From CAZWKQ01 sp964634005 (GTDB taxonomy: Bacteria > Bacteroidota > Bacteroidia > Bacteroidales > JACABE01), in NCBI GenBank assembly GCA_964634005.1, contig CAZWKQ010000001.1, positions 62,001 through 126,000 of the forward strand: DNA of 64,000 bases. The letters are read 5' to 3'. A program made the translations under genes and the position numbers. Each line of letters starts with the position of its first letter. Position 1 is the first letter of the stretch. This document shows positions 25,188 to 34,207 of this stretch, in pieces. The notes under the pieces are model-generated. The model ran no database searches. It worked only from the letters and a program-made list of their open reading frames with translations, and was not told the DNA's origin.

Positions 25188-26933
25188 TTAATCAACTATT
25201 TTGATTTTCAATTCATTAAGTTGAATTTCATTAATCGGAGAAGGCGAATCGCTCATAACATCCCTGCCGGCATTATTTTTTGGGAAAGCAATAAAATCTC
25301 TGATACTTTCTGAGCCACCAAAAAGCGAACAAAGCCTGTCGAACCCGAAAGCAATACCTCCATGAGGCGGTGCTCCATATTCAAAAGCATTCATTAAAAA
25401 GCCAAATTGATTAAGGGCTTCCTCATCGGTAAAACCTAAGAGTTTGAACATTTTTTTCTGAAGTTCTTTATTAAATATTCTGATTGAACCTCCTCCTACT
25501 TCTACACCATTAATCACTAAATCATAAGCATTAGCCCTTATTTGAGCAGGATTGGTTTCAATAAGTTCATAATCCTCAGTTTTAGGCGATGTAAATGGAT
25601 GATGTTTCGCATAAAAGCGTTGAGTTTCTTCATCCCATTCCAACAAAGGAAAATCAACAACCCATAATGGAGCATAGTGATCTGGGTTTCTTAATCCCAA
25701 TCGTGTACCCATTTCTAATCTTAACTCGCTCAATGCTTTTAAAGTTTTATCGGTATTGCCCGATAATATCAGTAGCATATCGCCGGGTTTTGCATCAAAC
25801 AATTTAATCCAACCTTGTAATTCTTCTGGCGAATAAAACTTATCTACTGATGACTTTATAGATAAGTCATTGTTGTATTTAACATAAATCAAACCACCGG
25901 CACCTATTTGAGGTTTTCTGACAAATTCAGTCAGCTCGTCAATTTGTTTTCTTGTATATTCGGAGCAATTCGGGGCATTAATTCCTACAACAACTTCAGC
26001 TTCATCAAATATTTTGAATCCTTTATTCTTAACTAATTCGGTTAAGTAAACAAATTTCATTTCAAATCTAATATCAGGCTTATCGGAACCATAATATTTC
26101 ATTGCATCTGAATATGAGATTCGCGGGAAATTGCCGAACTCAATATTTTTAACTTGTTTAAATAAATGTTTTACAAGGTTTTCAAAAGTATTCAATACGT
26201 CTTCCTGCTCAACAAATGACATTTCGCAATCGATTTGCGTAAACTCGGGCTGTCTGTCTGCTCTTAAATCTTCATCTCTGAAACATCTTACAATTTGGTA
26301 GTATCTGTCGTAACCGGCTACCATTAAAAGCTGCTTATATTGTTGCGGAGACTGTGGAAGAGCATAAAACTCTCCCGGGTTCATTCGCGACGGGACAACA
26401 AAGTCTCTTGCTCCTTCAGGAGTTGAACGAATTAAATAAGGAGTTTCTATTTCTATAAAATTCTGAGAACTCAAATAATTACGCGTTTCTAACGACAGCT
26501 TATTTCTTAATTCCAGATTATTTTTCAGTACGTTTCGTCTCAGATCTAAGTATCTGTATTTCATTCTTAGCTCATCGCCCCCATCAGTGAAGTCTTCAAT
26601 TGTAAAAGGAGGAATTTTCGATTCGTTAAGAATTTCGATTTTTTCGACTATTATTTCTATTTCGCCTGTGGGTATTTTTAAATTTTTATTACTTCTTTCA
26701 GCAACAATACCTTTGGCAGTAATAACAAATTCTCTTCCTATTTTGCGTGCCTTTTCGCATAATTCGCGATTTTTTTCCATATCAAATACAAGCTGTGTAA
26801 TCCCGTATCTGTCGCGTAAATCAATAAAAGTCATTCCGCCCAAATCTCTCGAACGTTGCACCCAGCCACTAAGGGTTACATTTTGATTAACATGATTAAT
26901 GTTTAGTTCTCCGCAAGTGTGTGTTCTGTACAT
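25188..26933 (-). CDS. aspS: Aspartyl-tRNA synthetase
   Basis: Class II synthetase that charges tRNA-Asp. The 581-residue protein has the N-terminal OB-fold anticodon domain (VTLSGWVQRSRDLGGMTFIDLRDR), class II motif 2 (CFRDEDLRADRQPEFTQID), a bacterial GAD insertion domain at about 285-405 and motif 3 (GIAFGFDRLCSLFGG). It has its own -7 element at 26947. Whether it also charges tRNA-Asn cannot be decided from the sequence. Confidence 0.96.
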   Translation of the reverse strand: MYRTHTCGELNINHVNQNVTLSGWVQRSRDLGGMTFIDLRDRYGITQLVFDMEKNRELCEKARKIGREFVITAKGIVAERSNKNLKIPTGEIEIIVEKIEILNESKIPPFTIEDFTDGGDELRMKYRYLDLRRNVLKNNLELRNKLSLETRNYLSSQNFIEIETPYLIRSTPEGARDFVVPSRMNPGEFYALPQSPQQYKQLLMVAGYDRYYQIVRCFRDEDLRADRQPEFTQIDCEMSFVEQEDVLNTFENLVKHLFKQVKNIEFGNFPRISYSDAMKYYGSDKPDIRFEMKFVYLTELVKNKGFKIFDEAEVVVGINAPNCSEYTRKQIDELTEFVRKPQIGAGGLIYVKYNNDLSIKSSVDKFYSPEELQGWIKLFDAKPGDMLLILSGNTDKTLKALSELRLEMGTRLGLRNPDHYAPLWVVDFPLLEWDEETQRFYAKHHPFTSPKTEDYELIETNPAQIRANAYDLVINGVEVGGGSIRIFNKELQKKMFKLLGFTDEEALNQFGFLMNAFEYGAPPHGGIAFGFDRLCSLFGGSESIRDFIAFPKNNAGRDVMSDSPSPINEIQLNELKIKIVD

Positions 26934-26946
26934 TTTGTTTTTTCTG

Positions 26947-26954
26947 CAAAAATA
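26947..26954 (-). promoter_or_regulatory. -7 element for aspS
   Basis: CAAAAATA on the plus strand (TATTTTTG on the minus strand), only 14 bases before the ATG, so the leader is very short. Confidence 0.55.
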
Positions 26955-27076
26955 CCAAAAAAGTATAAATCTGAATCATGAATCGAATTTTAATATTTTT
27001 CCCCGTTTTTTACAATAGCCTTAAATATGCATCGTTACACTTAGAAAGCATTTATTTATTTTTCAATATAAAAATG

Positions 27077-27084
27077 TATCTTTG
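27077..27084 (+). promoter_or_regulatory. -7 element for rbfA, near-leaderless
   Basis: TATCTTTG, with only five bases between its final G and the rbfA ATG at 27090. Start of transcription would fall at or next to the A of ATG. Confidence 0.6.
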
Positions 27085-27089
27085 CAAAT

Positions 27090-27431
27090 ATGGAAACAAC
27101 CAGACAAAATAAAATATCGAGATTACTTCAAAAAACATTGGGTGATATATTCATCAAAATGACAAAAACACATTTTGGAAATGCTTTAATTACAGTAACA
27201 AATGTTAGAGTTACTCCCGATCTGTCGATAGCAAAAGTATATTTAAGCATTTATACATTAAATTCTGATAAATCGGCTATTCTTCCAATGATTAATTCGA
27301 TGAATTCCGAAATAAGATACGAATTAGGGATTAAAACAGGGAAACAATTACGAATAATTCCTGCTCTTGAATTTTTTATCGACGATTCGCTTGATTATAT
27401 TGAAAATATTGAAAAACTATTAAAAAAGTAA
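27090..27431 (+). CDS. rbfA: 30S ribosome-binding factor A
   Basis: A 113-residue cold-shock and 16S maturation factor. The family pattern is clear: R...KI..LLQ..L..I, LITVTNVRVTPDLSIAKVYLSI and LRIIPALEFFIDDSLDY. It is the first gene of a transcript with the FtsX-type permease, which starts 4 bases after its stop. The promoter element is so close that the message may be leaderless. Confidence 0.92.
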   Translation: METTRQNKISRLLQKTLGDIFIKMTKTHFGNALITVTNVRVTPDLSIAKVYLSIYTLNSDKSAILPMINSMNSEIRYELGIKTGKQLRIIPALEFFIDDSLDYIENIEKLLKK

Positions 27432-27435
27432 TTTC

Positions 27436-28689
27436 TTGAATTTAGCGTTCTACATAGCTAAAAGATATATTTTTGCCAAGAAAAAGCATAATCTTGTAAA
27501 TATTATTTCATGGGTATCGGTTATAAGTGTTGCTGTAGGCACAATGGCACTAATAATTGTATTATCCGTTTTCAACGGTTTCGAATCGGTAATATCAAAT
27601 TTATTCAACAATTTTAACCCTGACCTCAAAATCGAATCGAAAATAGGGAAAACAATCTCAGTCGAAAATTTTCCGTTTGAAAAGATAAGAGAAATTGAAG
27701 GCATTGATTATATCAGCAAAACAATAGAAGAAAATGCCTTGCTAAGATATAAAGACCGACAGCAAATAGTTACAATAAAAGGAGTTGATGAAAATTATTC
27801 AAAAGTAAGCAAGCTTCAAACTGCTATAGTTGAGGGTAAATATTTGTCAGGAGGTGCTAATTTTATGGTTTTAGGCTATGGAATATACGACATATTGGGT
27901 GTTGACTTGAACGATTTTAAAACTCCTATTAATGCCTATTTTCCAAGAAGAGACAATAATTTTGGAGTAAATCCTTTAGAATCATTCAATAGCGAATCGA
28001 CTATGGCAGTCGGGGCTTTTTCTATTCAACAAGATTTTGATACAAAGTATGCAATAGTACCGTTAGCATTTGCACAAAAACTAACAGGATATAGCAGCGA
28101 GATAACTTATTATGAAATAAGTGTTAAACAAGGATTTGACATAGAAAAAATTCAAAATAAAATTCAGCAAATAATTGGCAATAAATATATTGTAAAAAAT
28201 AAATTCCAGCAAGAGGAAATGCTTTATAAAGTTATTAAAAGCGAAAAACTTGCAATATTTATAATTTTATCTTTCCTGCTTATGATAGCTTCTTTCAATA
28301 TTATAGGCTCATTATCAATGCTGATAATCGAAAAGAAAAAAGATATACTAATATTGCAGAGTTTAGGAACCCCTAAAGTTTTAATAAAAAGAATATTTCT
28401 TATTGAAGGATTAATGATTTCATTATCGGGAGCAATATTTGGAATGATAATCGGCGGAGTTGTCAGTTGGTTACAGCAACGTTTTGGTTTTATTCCGCTT
28501 GAAGGCAGCGGTTCATTTGTTATCAAAAGTTATCCTGTAAAAATCAATGGATTCGACTTTTTGTATGTAGGAATTATAGTATTGTTTTTGGGTGTCTTGT
28601 CGGCTTGGTTTCCCGTAAATCAAATTACAAAAAAATATTTCCAAAAATCAGTATCCAACGACCCTGATTTTACATTGAATACAAAATAA
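27436..28689 (+). CDS. LolC/E-type ABC transporter permease (FtsX/MacB family)
   Basis: A 417-residue inner-membrane permease with an N-terminal helix (about 20-48), a large periplasmic domain and three C-terminal helices (about 272-298, 316-342 and 368-390), as in LolC/LolE. The N-terminal FYIAKRYIFAKKKHNLVNIISWVS is typical. It begins at TTG, 4 bases after rbfA; no in-frame ATG occurs until deep inside, so TTG is required. Lipoprotein release from the inner membrane is the likely job, with the ATPase encoded elsewhere. Confidence 0.85.
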   Translation: MNLAFYIAKRYIFAKKKHNLVNIISWVSVISVAVGTMALIIVLSVFNGFESVISNLFNNFNPDLKIESKIGKTISVENFPFEKIREIEGIDYISKTIEENALLRYKDRQQIVTIKGVDENYSKVSKLQTAIVEGKYLSGGANFMVLGYGIYDILGVDLNDFKTPINAYFPRRDNNFGVNPLESFNSESTMAVGAFSIQQDFDTKYAIVPLAFAQKLTGYSSEITYYEISVKQGFDIEKIQNKIQQIIGNKYIVKNKFQQEEMLYKVIKSEKLAIFIILSFLLMIASFNIIGSLSMLIIEKKKDILILQSLGTPKVLIKRIFLIEGLMISLSGAIFGMIIGGVVSWLQQRFGFIPLEGSGSFVIKSYPVKINGFDFLYVGIIVLFLGVLSAWFPVNQITKKYFQKSVSNDPDFTLNTK

Positions 28690-28721
28690 TTTTTTAGCTT
28701 AAATTGATAATTATTGGAGCA

Positions 28722-28754
28722 AAGTATTTCTGAATTACAGAACTTCTGATACTT
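28722..28754. repeat. Intergenic repeat copy C (hairpin)
   Basis: AAGTAT (28722) with ATACTT (28749) as outer arms and TTCTG/CAGAA inside. It shares AAGTAT, seven-base spacing and the 13-mer TTACAGAACTTCT with the element at 42848. It lies between convergent genes and could also act as a transcription end. Confidence 0.5.
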
Positions 28755-28763
28755 CTGTTTTAT

Positions 28764-29396
28764 TTATTTCCTTCCAAAATCAGCAGGAATTTCACCCCAA
28801 TTTTCAGTATCCCATTTAAGAACTTTAGTATCCCAAGTATGAGATTGCAGCCAATTCTCGGCTCTTACCAATAATTCAAAGAGTTTACTGTTATTAATAT
28901 TCATCTCAAGTTTGGTGTTGGCTTTTCTCTTTTTTACCCAACTTAAAGCTGTAACCGAATCGGTATAAATCGGCATATTTATTTTATTCTTGTCCAACCA
29001 TGCCAAAGCATGAACTATAGCCAAAAACTCTCCAATATTATTAGTCCCGTCCTTATAAGGCCCCTGTCTGAAAATTTCTTCCTTGCTGTGAGTAAAAACT
29101 CCTCTATACTCCATTATTCCGGGATTACCTGCACATGCTGCATCTACACTTATGCTCGGTATTATCGGAGTTATGTTTATTTTATTCGGTTTTTCTAATA
29201 AATTAATATTACTTTCTTTATAGGTTAGGTAATTTTCGGGATTATTTTTAAAGGCATCGTTGGCAGCTTCAAATGTTTCAAAAGACTTATACTTTGCACC
29301 GGAAATACCTTCGATTTGCTTTTTGCAATCGCTCCAACTGTTGTAAACACCAGGATTTTTGCCATTCCATACTACGTAGTATTTCTGTTTTGGCAT
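28764..29396 (-). CDS. rnhA: Ribonuclease H with N-terminal hybrid-binding domain
   Basis: A 210-residue protein: an N-terminal caulimovirus-viroplasmin type RNA:DNA-hybrid binding domain (YYVVWNGKNPGVYNSWSDCKKQI, residues 5-50) followed by an RNase H fold with acidic residues in SVDAACAGNPG, GEFLAIVHAL, YTDSVTALSW and the C-terminal PADFGRK. It removes RNA from RNA:DNA hybrids. It follows meaB by 7 bases on the same strand. The domain order is common in Bacteroidota and Firmicutes. Confidence 0.88.
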   Translation of the reverse strand: MPKQKYYVVWNGKNPGVYNSWSDCKKQIEGISGAKYKSFETFEAANDAFKNNPENYLTYKESNINLLEKPNKINITPIIPSISVDAACAGNPGIMEYRGVFTHSKEEIFRQGPYKDGTNNIGEFLAIVHALAWLDKNKINMPIYTDSVTALSWVKKRKANTKLEMNINNSKLFELLVRAENWLQSHTWDTKVLKWDTENWGEIPADFGRK

Positions 29397-29403
29397 AATT
29401 TTA

Positions 29404-30501
29404 TTATTTATTTTTTAAGTTTTTATAGTAAGTATCAATTAGTATTTGCGCTGCCACATAAGAGCTTATAGAATTATTTTCGATTTGTTTTCTTAATTCG
29501 GGTATCAATTTTTCAACATCTTTATCATGATAGAAATTATCAATTAAAATATTATTAATAGTTTCAAACATAATGCTTTGTGACTGAGAATTTCTTTTTG
29601 AATAAAAGTAGCCGTTATTTTTTGTAAAATTTACATAATCCGAAATAATGTTCCAAATATCATCAATTCCGGTGCCTGTTAATGCAGAACAAGTAGTTAC
29701 CGTAGGTGTCCATCCCGAATCTGTCGGAGGGAATAAGTGAAGGGCGCTTTTATATTGAGCAACAGCAATTGATGCCATTTTTACATTATCGCCGTCAGCT
29801 TTATTTATAACTATTGCATCGGCCATTTCCATAATTCCTCTTTTAATTCCTTGAAGTTCATCGCCGGCATTTGCCAACATAAGTAAAAGGAAAAAATCGA
29901 CCATTGAGTGTACAGCCGTTTCCGACTGTCCAACACCAACAGTTTCGACAAACACAACATCAAAACCCGCAGCCTCGCAAAGAATTATTGTTTCCCGAGT
30001 TTTACGAGCAACACCACCCAAAGAACCGGCCGAAGGCGAAGGTCGTATGAAAGCATTTTCATCGGTAGATAATTCTTCCATTCGAGTCTTGTCTCCAAGT
30101 ATGCTTCCTTTGGTTTTTTCACTGCTCGGATCTATTGCTAAAACAGCTAATTTATGTTTTTTTTGCGTTAAGTATTTACCCAATGCCTCAATAAAAGTGC
30201 TTTTCCCAACTCCCGGAACTCCTGTAATTCCTATCCTGACCGAATTACCCGAATATGGCAAACATTTTTGAATAATTTCCTGTGCTTGCAACTGATGTTG
30301 ATATAAAGAACTTTCGACTAAAGTTATTGCTTTGCTTAATATTGTTCTGTTTCCCGACAATATTCCTTCTATATAGTTTTCTGTAGTAAGCTTACTTATT
30401 TTTTTGTTGGCAATAGCTTCATTCAGCTCAGGATTAACAGATTCAGGCTGTTCTATACCTTCGTTTACTTTTAAAGCAGATATATAATTTTTCTTTGTCA
30501 T
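29404..30501 (-). CDS. meaB: Methylmalonyl-CoA mutase-associated GTPase MeaB
   Basis: A 365-residue G3E-type GTPase that protects and reloads methylmalonyl-CoA mutase with cobalamin. P-loop GVPGVGKS at about residues 94-101, the DPSSEKTKGSILGDKTRM switch region, VETVGVGQSE and NKADGDN for guanine binding. The mutA gene lies two operons away on the other strand, which agrees with its job. It has its own -7 element and is followed by rnhA. Confidence 0.94.
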   Translation of the reverse strand: MTKKNYISALKVNEGIEQPESVNPELNEAIANKKISKLTTENYIEGILSGNRTILSKAITLVESSLYQHQLQAQEIIQKCLPYSGNSVRIGITGVPGVGKSTFIEALGKYLTQKKHKLAVLAIDPSSEKTKGSILGDKTRMEELSTDENAFIRPSPSAGSLGGVARKTRETIILCEAAGFDVVFVETVGVGQSETAVHSMVDFFLLLMLANAGDELQGIKRGIMEMADAIVINKADGDNVKMASIAVAQYKSALHLFPPTDSGWTPTVTTCSALTGTGIDDIWNIISDYVNFTKNNGYFYSKRNSQSQSIMFETINNILIDNFYHDKDVEKLIPELRKQIENNSISSYVAAQILIDTYYKNLKNK

Positions 30502-30522
30502 TTACTGAATAATCAATTATTG

Positions 30523-30530
30523 CAAATTTA
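30523..30530 (-). promoter_or_regulatory. -7 element for meaB
   Basis: CAAATTTA on the plus strand (TAAATTTG on the minus strand), 22 bases before the ATG. Confidence 0.55.
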
Positions 30531-30567
30531 CTAAGAATTTATTTTACCTTTTATTCGAAGACAACAT

Positions 30568-31143
30568 TTAAAACTTCGAAATTTCATTATAGAGCATTTG
30601 TGTAGGCAATCCCATTACATTAAAATACGAACCTTCAATACGCTCGATGCCGATATAACCTATCCATTCCTGAATTCCGTATGCTCCGGCTTTGTCAAAA
30701 GGCTTATAATTCCGAATGTAGTATGAAATTTCTTCGTCTGTTAAAGTCCTGAAATATACTTTACTTTCGGCATAAAATGTTCTTTCTTTGTTTAAAGTTT
30801 TTATACATACACCAGTTATTACATTATGCGAACGTCCGGAGATTAATTGTAAAATATGACTTGCCTCATCGGCATCTTTGGGTTTTCCGAGTATTAAATT
30901 ATCAACACTAACAATAGTATCGGCAGTTATCAACAAAACATTATCTTTCAATAAATTAGTAAGGGATTCTGCTTTTTTTTGAGCCAAATAAACAGGAACT
31001 TCAGTAATTTTAAGGTTCTCGGGGAATACCTCTTCGATATCGGCATGAATAACTTCAAATTTAAAGCCCATACCTTCCAGCAATAACTTGCGGCGAGGCG
31101 ATTGCGATGCCAGTATTATTTTATATTTGTCGAAATCTACCAT
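30568..31143 (-). CDS. maf: Maf-family nucleotide pyrophosphatase
   Basis: A 191-residue house-cleaning pyrophosphatase acting on dTTP/UTP or modified nucleotides. The N-terminal ASQSPRRKLLLEGMGF motif and the central ITADTIV are diagnostic; FDKAGAYGIQEW and the SYFNVMGLP segment near the end complete the family pattern. It overlaps the upstream ubiA-type gene by 7 bases, so the two are co-translated; this pairing is common in Bacteroidota. Confidence 0.92.
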   Translation of the reverse strand: MVDFDKYKIILASQSPRRKLLLEGMGFKFEVIHADIEEVFPENLKITEVPVYLAQKKAESLTNLLKDNVLLITADTIVSVDNLILGKPKDADEASHILQLISGRSHNVITGVCIKTLNKERTFYAESKVYFRTLTDEEISYYIRNYKPFDKAGAYGIQEWIGYIGIERIEGSYFNVMGLPTQMLYNEISKF

Positions 31144-32087
31144 AACTCTATGCTGTATTTTACCCCTATCATAGTTAGTATTCCCAGTAATATCAATATC
31201 TTCGAAAAGTTCCCTAAAAATACAAATTCTTCTTTTTCAGTTGCTTTCCAAAGTTTAATTGCAAGATATAAGTATGGGATTTGTACTACTATAATTAGAA
31301 GGTAAGCAAGGTACTCCATATTTATAATTTTCAGCTTAAACTGAAAGAATATTACTGAAATGGCTCCAATTAACGAAATTATTGCTGCAATTCTTTTCGC
31401 TTTTTCTCTCCCGACAACTATAGGCAGAGTTGTACAACCCCATTTCGAATCGCCTTCCATATCTTCAATATCTTTTATTATTTCACGTAAAAGCGTTGTT
31501 ATGAAAGCGAAGAAAGAGTATGATAAAATAAAATAAGATATAATCCAATATACCTGTAATCCTTCGGTAAACATAATTTCATTTCTTTTAATAATAAAAA
31601 ACTCAAAAATCCATACAAGCATTATTAGTGAAGCCGTTAAAAAAGCAACTGCAATATTTCCCCACAAGAATAAACGTTTATATTTAAGCGAATAAAAATA
31701 AAATACCGCTACAGGAACCAAAAAAAACAACCCTAAATTAATTGATTTAGCTTTGACCCCAAGATAAAAGCCTATTAATACGGCTATTCCGTTTATAATG
31801 TAATAAATTGAATATGCTCTATTTGTACTGATATAATTGTCGATAAAAACTTTTTCGGGTTTATTGATTGTATCTATCGATTTATCGAAAATATCATTTA
31901 TAATATATCCTCCGGCTGTAATAAGAAGTATCGATAATGTCATCAAACAAAATTCGAGAAAGCCCATTTGAAGAGATATTTTTTCGATTGCATAAAAAGG
32001 AGCAATTATAAAATATCTGATTAGAAACATTGTAAGAACTATCATCAAAAGATTCTTCCACCTGATAAGACTGAAAAATTTTACCAT
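31137..32087 (-). CDS. UbiA-family prenyltransferase, DGGGP synthase-like
   Basis: A 316-residue membrane prenyltransferase with about eight or nine helices and both Asp-rich motifs: NDIFDKSID at residues 64-72 and DIEDMEGD near 208-215. Bacteroidota members of this group are usually annotated geranylgeranylglycerol-phosphate geranylgeranyltransferase, an archaeal-type ether lipid step; FCB-group bacteria have been proposed to make such lipids. A quinone role is the alternative. The following gene maf overlaps by 7 bases. The matching GGGP synthase is not in the window. Confidence 0.78.
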   Translation of the reverse strand: MVKFFSLIRWKNLLMIVLTMFLIRYFIIAPFYAIEKISLQMGFLEFCLMTLSILLITAGGYIINDIFDKSIDTINKPEKVFIDNYISTNRAYSIYYIINGIAVLIGFYLGVKAKSINLGLFFLVPVAVFYFYSLKYKRLFLWGNIAVAFLTASLIMLVWIFEFFIIKRNEIMFTEGLQVYWIISYFILSYSFFAFITTLLREIIKDIEDMEGDSKWGCTTLPIVVGREKAKRIAAIISLIGAISVIFFQFKLKIINMEYLAYLLIIVVQIPYLYLAIKLWKATEKEEFVFLGNFSKILILLGILTMIGVKYSIELW

Positions 32088-32101
32088 ACTGTTTTTTTTG
32101 G

Positions 32102-32109
32102 CAAAATTA
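32102..32109 (-). promoter_or_regulatory. -7 element for the ubiA-maf operon
   Basis: CAAAATTA on the plus strand (TAATTTTG on the minus strand), 15 bases before the ATG. Confidence 0.55.
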
Positions 32110-32220
32110 CGTTTTTTGCTCTTTGATTTTGATTTTTTATCATAGCATTTTAATTTATTTTATTATTAACAATTACTTTCGATTATTAGGTTTAAAATTT
32201 CAAGGCTTAATTTTTTTTTA

Positions 32221-32228
32221 TAATTTTG
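32221..32228 (+). promoter_or_regulatory. -7 element for mutA
   Basis: TAATTTTG, 27 bases before the mutA ATG. Confidence 0.55.
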
Positions 32229-32254
32229 TGCTCTTATTTTAAAATACATTCGTC

Positions 32255-34147
32255 ATGGATAATAATAAAGAAAAGTTGTTTTCGGAATTTCCTCCTGTAT
32301 CTACTCAGGAATGGGAAGCAGCAATTCAGGCAGACCTTAAAGGTGCTGATTATGAAAAAAAACTTATTTGGAATACTTTAGAAGGATTTAAAGTTAAACC
32401 ATATTACAGAGCTGAAGACATCGAAACTCTTAAATATTTAAATACTAACCCCGGTGAAGCACCATACTTAAGAGGAAATGAAAGCACTAAAAACAATTGG
32501 GAAATAAGACAAGATATCGAATCGGAAGATTTAGCCGCTGCAAATCAAAAAGCTGTCGATGCTTTAAAAAAAGGAGCTGATGCTGTGGGGTTAAATATGA
32601 AAAATGTAAAAAATATCGGCGACTTAAATGTTTTATTTAATAATATTGATATTACCAAATCGAAAATATACATCACTTCCTCTATTTCATATAAACAGAT
32701 TGTCAATTTACTTATTGAGTATATAAAAATAAATTCCATCGAAAAAAATAATGTTAATGGTGCTTTAAACTTTGATCCATGGAGTTATGCACTAAAACAT
32801 GGAAATTTTTATAACTCATTTGAGGAAAATATTTCGGAAGCTTTCGATTTAATAAACTTATGTAAAAACGAACTTCCTAATTTTAAAATAATAACCGTAA
32901 ATGGCAATTTATTTCATAATTCCGGCTCAAGTATAATCCAAGAATTAGCATTTACATTGGCTTCGGCTAATGAATATGTTTATCAACTCACTAAAAAAGG
33001 ATTATCTATTGATGATATTTCTCCTCGAATTATGTTTAGCTTTGGTATTGGTTCTAATTTTTTCATGGAAATTGCCAAAATAAGAGCAGCCAGACTATTA
33101 TGGTCAAAAATTGTTGAACAATATAAACCATTGAGCGAAAAATCAATGAAGATTTTTATACATTGCGTTTCTTCATTGTGGAACAAAACAATTTTTGATT
33201 CATACGTAAATATGCTAAGAACAACTACCGAGGCGACTTCTGCGGCTATTGCCGGTGCTGATTCTATTACTGTTCTTCCATTCGATTTGCCTTTCAGAAA
33301 CTCTGATGAATTCTCCGACAGAATAGCCCGTAATCAGCAAATTATACTTAAAGAAGAAACTTATCTCGATAAAATCGTCGATCCTTCTGCAGGTTCTTAT
33401 TATATTGAAAATCTAACCGATTCGATAGCACATTATTCATGGGAGCTTTTCAAGAAAGTAGAAGAAAAAGGCGGTTTCTTTGCTTCAATTACAGAAAATT
33501 TTGTTCAAGAAGAAATCAATAAAATTGCTCAAATCAGATTTGACGAATATGCTACACGCAAAACTACCATTTTGGGAACAAATCAATATCCCAATTTAAG
33601 CGAAACCATGCTTGACAAAGTTCAGGAAGAATCAACAACCGATATGAATGATGATGTTGATGAAAATACTTCATTCAAAAAGCTTGTTGTAAAGAGAGGA
33701 GCTGAACAATACGAAGAGCTGCGACTTGCAACGGAAATTTACGCTCAGGAAGGCAATTCGGTACCAAAAGTATTTCTTTTGACTTATGGCAATTTAGCAA
33801 TGCGTAAAGCAAGAGCTACTTTTGCTTCAAATTTCTTTGGATGTGCAGGATATGAAATCATTGACAATCCCGGCTTTTCTTCGGTTGAAGATGGCGTTAA
33901 ATCAGCTGTTGATAACAATGCTGATATTGTAGTTATTTGCAGTTCAGACGAAGAATACATTGATACAGTTCCTGTGATTGCAAAATCAATAAAAGAAAAG
34001 AATCCGGAAATAAACGTAACATTAGCCGGTTATCCCAAAGAACATATAGAAGCATTTAAAAATGCCGGAGTTGACGATTTTATTCACATTAAGTCGAATG
34101 TTATAGAAACATTGACTTCATTTCAAAAATATTTCGGAATAATGTAG
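32255..34147 (+). CDS. mutA: Methylmalonyl-CoA mutase small subunit
   Basis: A 630-residue small subunit of the adenosylcobalamin-dependent mutase that interconverts succinyl-CoA and methylmalonyl-CoA in propionate metabolism. It has the mutase barrel (EWEAAIQADLKGADYEKKLIW at the N-terminus, DPSAGSYYIE further on) and a degenerate C-terminal cobalamin-type domain lacking the DxHxxG cobalt-ligand motif, as expected for a non-catalytic subunit. Normally mutB follows at once; here a strong terminator and a convergent phosphatase gene follow instead, so the catalytic subunit must be elsewhere. Confidence 0.92.
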   Translation: MDNNKEKLFSEFPPVSTQEWEAAIQADLKGADYEKKLIWNTLEGFKVKPYYRAEDIETLKYLNTNPGEAPYLRGNESTKNNWEIRQDIESEDLAAANQKAVDALKKGADAVGLNMKNVKNIGDLNVLFNNIDITKSKIYITSSISYKQIVNLLIEYIKINSIEKNNVNGALNFDPWSYALKHGNFYNSFEENISEAFDLINLCKNELPNFKIITVNGNLFHNSGSSIIQELAFTLASANEYVYQLTKKGLSIDDISPRIMFSFGIGSNFFMEIAKIRAARLLWSKIVEQYKPLSEKSMKIFIHCVSSLWNKTIFDSYVNMLRTTTEATSAAIAGADSITVLPFDLPFRNSDEFSDRIARNQQIILKEETYLDKIVDPSAGSYYIENLTDSIAHYSWELFKKVEEKGGFFASITENFVQEEINKIAQIRFDEYATRKTTILGTNQYPNLSETMLDKVQEESTTDMNDDVDENTSFKKLVVKRGAEQYEELRLATEIYAQEGNSVPKVFLLTYGNLAMRKARATFASNFFGCAGYEIIDNPGFSSVEDGVKSAVDNNADIVVICSSDEEYIDTVPVIAKSIKEKNPEINVTLAGYPKEHIEAFKNAGVDDFIHIKSNVIETLTSFQKYFGIM

Positions 34148-34160
34148 TTGAAACATAAAA

Positions 34161-34207
34161 AAATAAGGAATAAGGATTTTAGTTTTAAAGCTCCTTATTC
34201 CTTATTT
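34161..34207. terminator. Long bidirectional terminator overlapping the CpsB-type gene
   Basis: Perfect 16-base stem: the arm at 34161-34176 pairs with 34192-34207 around a 15-base loop. The last codons of the minus-strand phosphatase form one arm. Both ends are A/T runs. Confidence 0.82.

Noticed and set aside
25170..25196. Hairpin between rlpA and aspS as a third coding-overlapping terminator
   Set aside because: The GATTAA/TTAATC stem is short, AT-only and interrupted; too weak to list.
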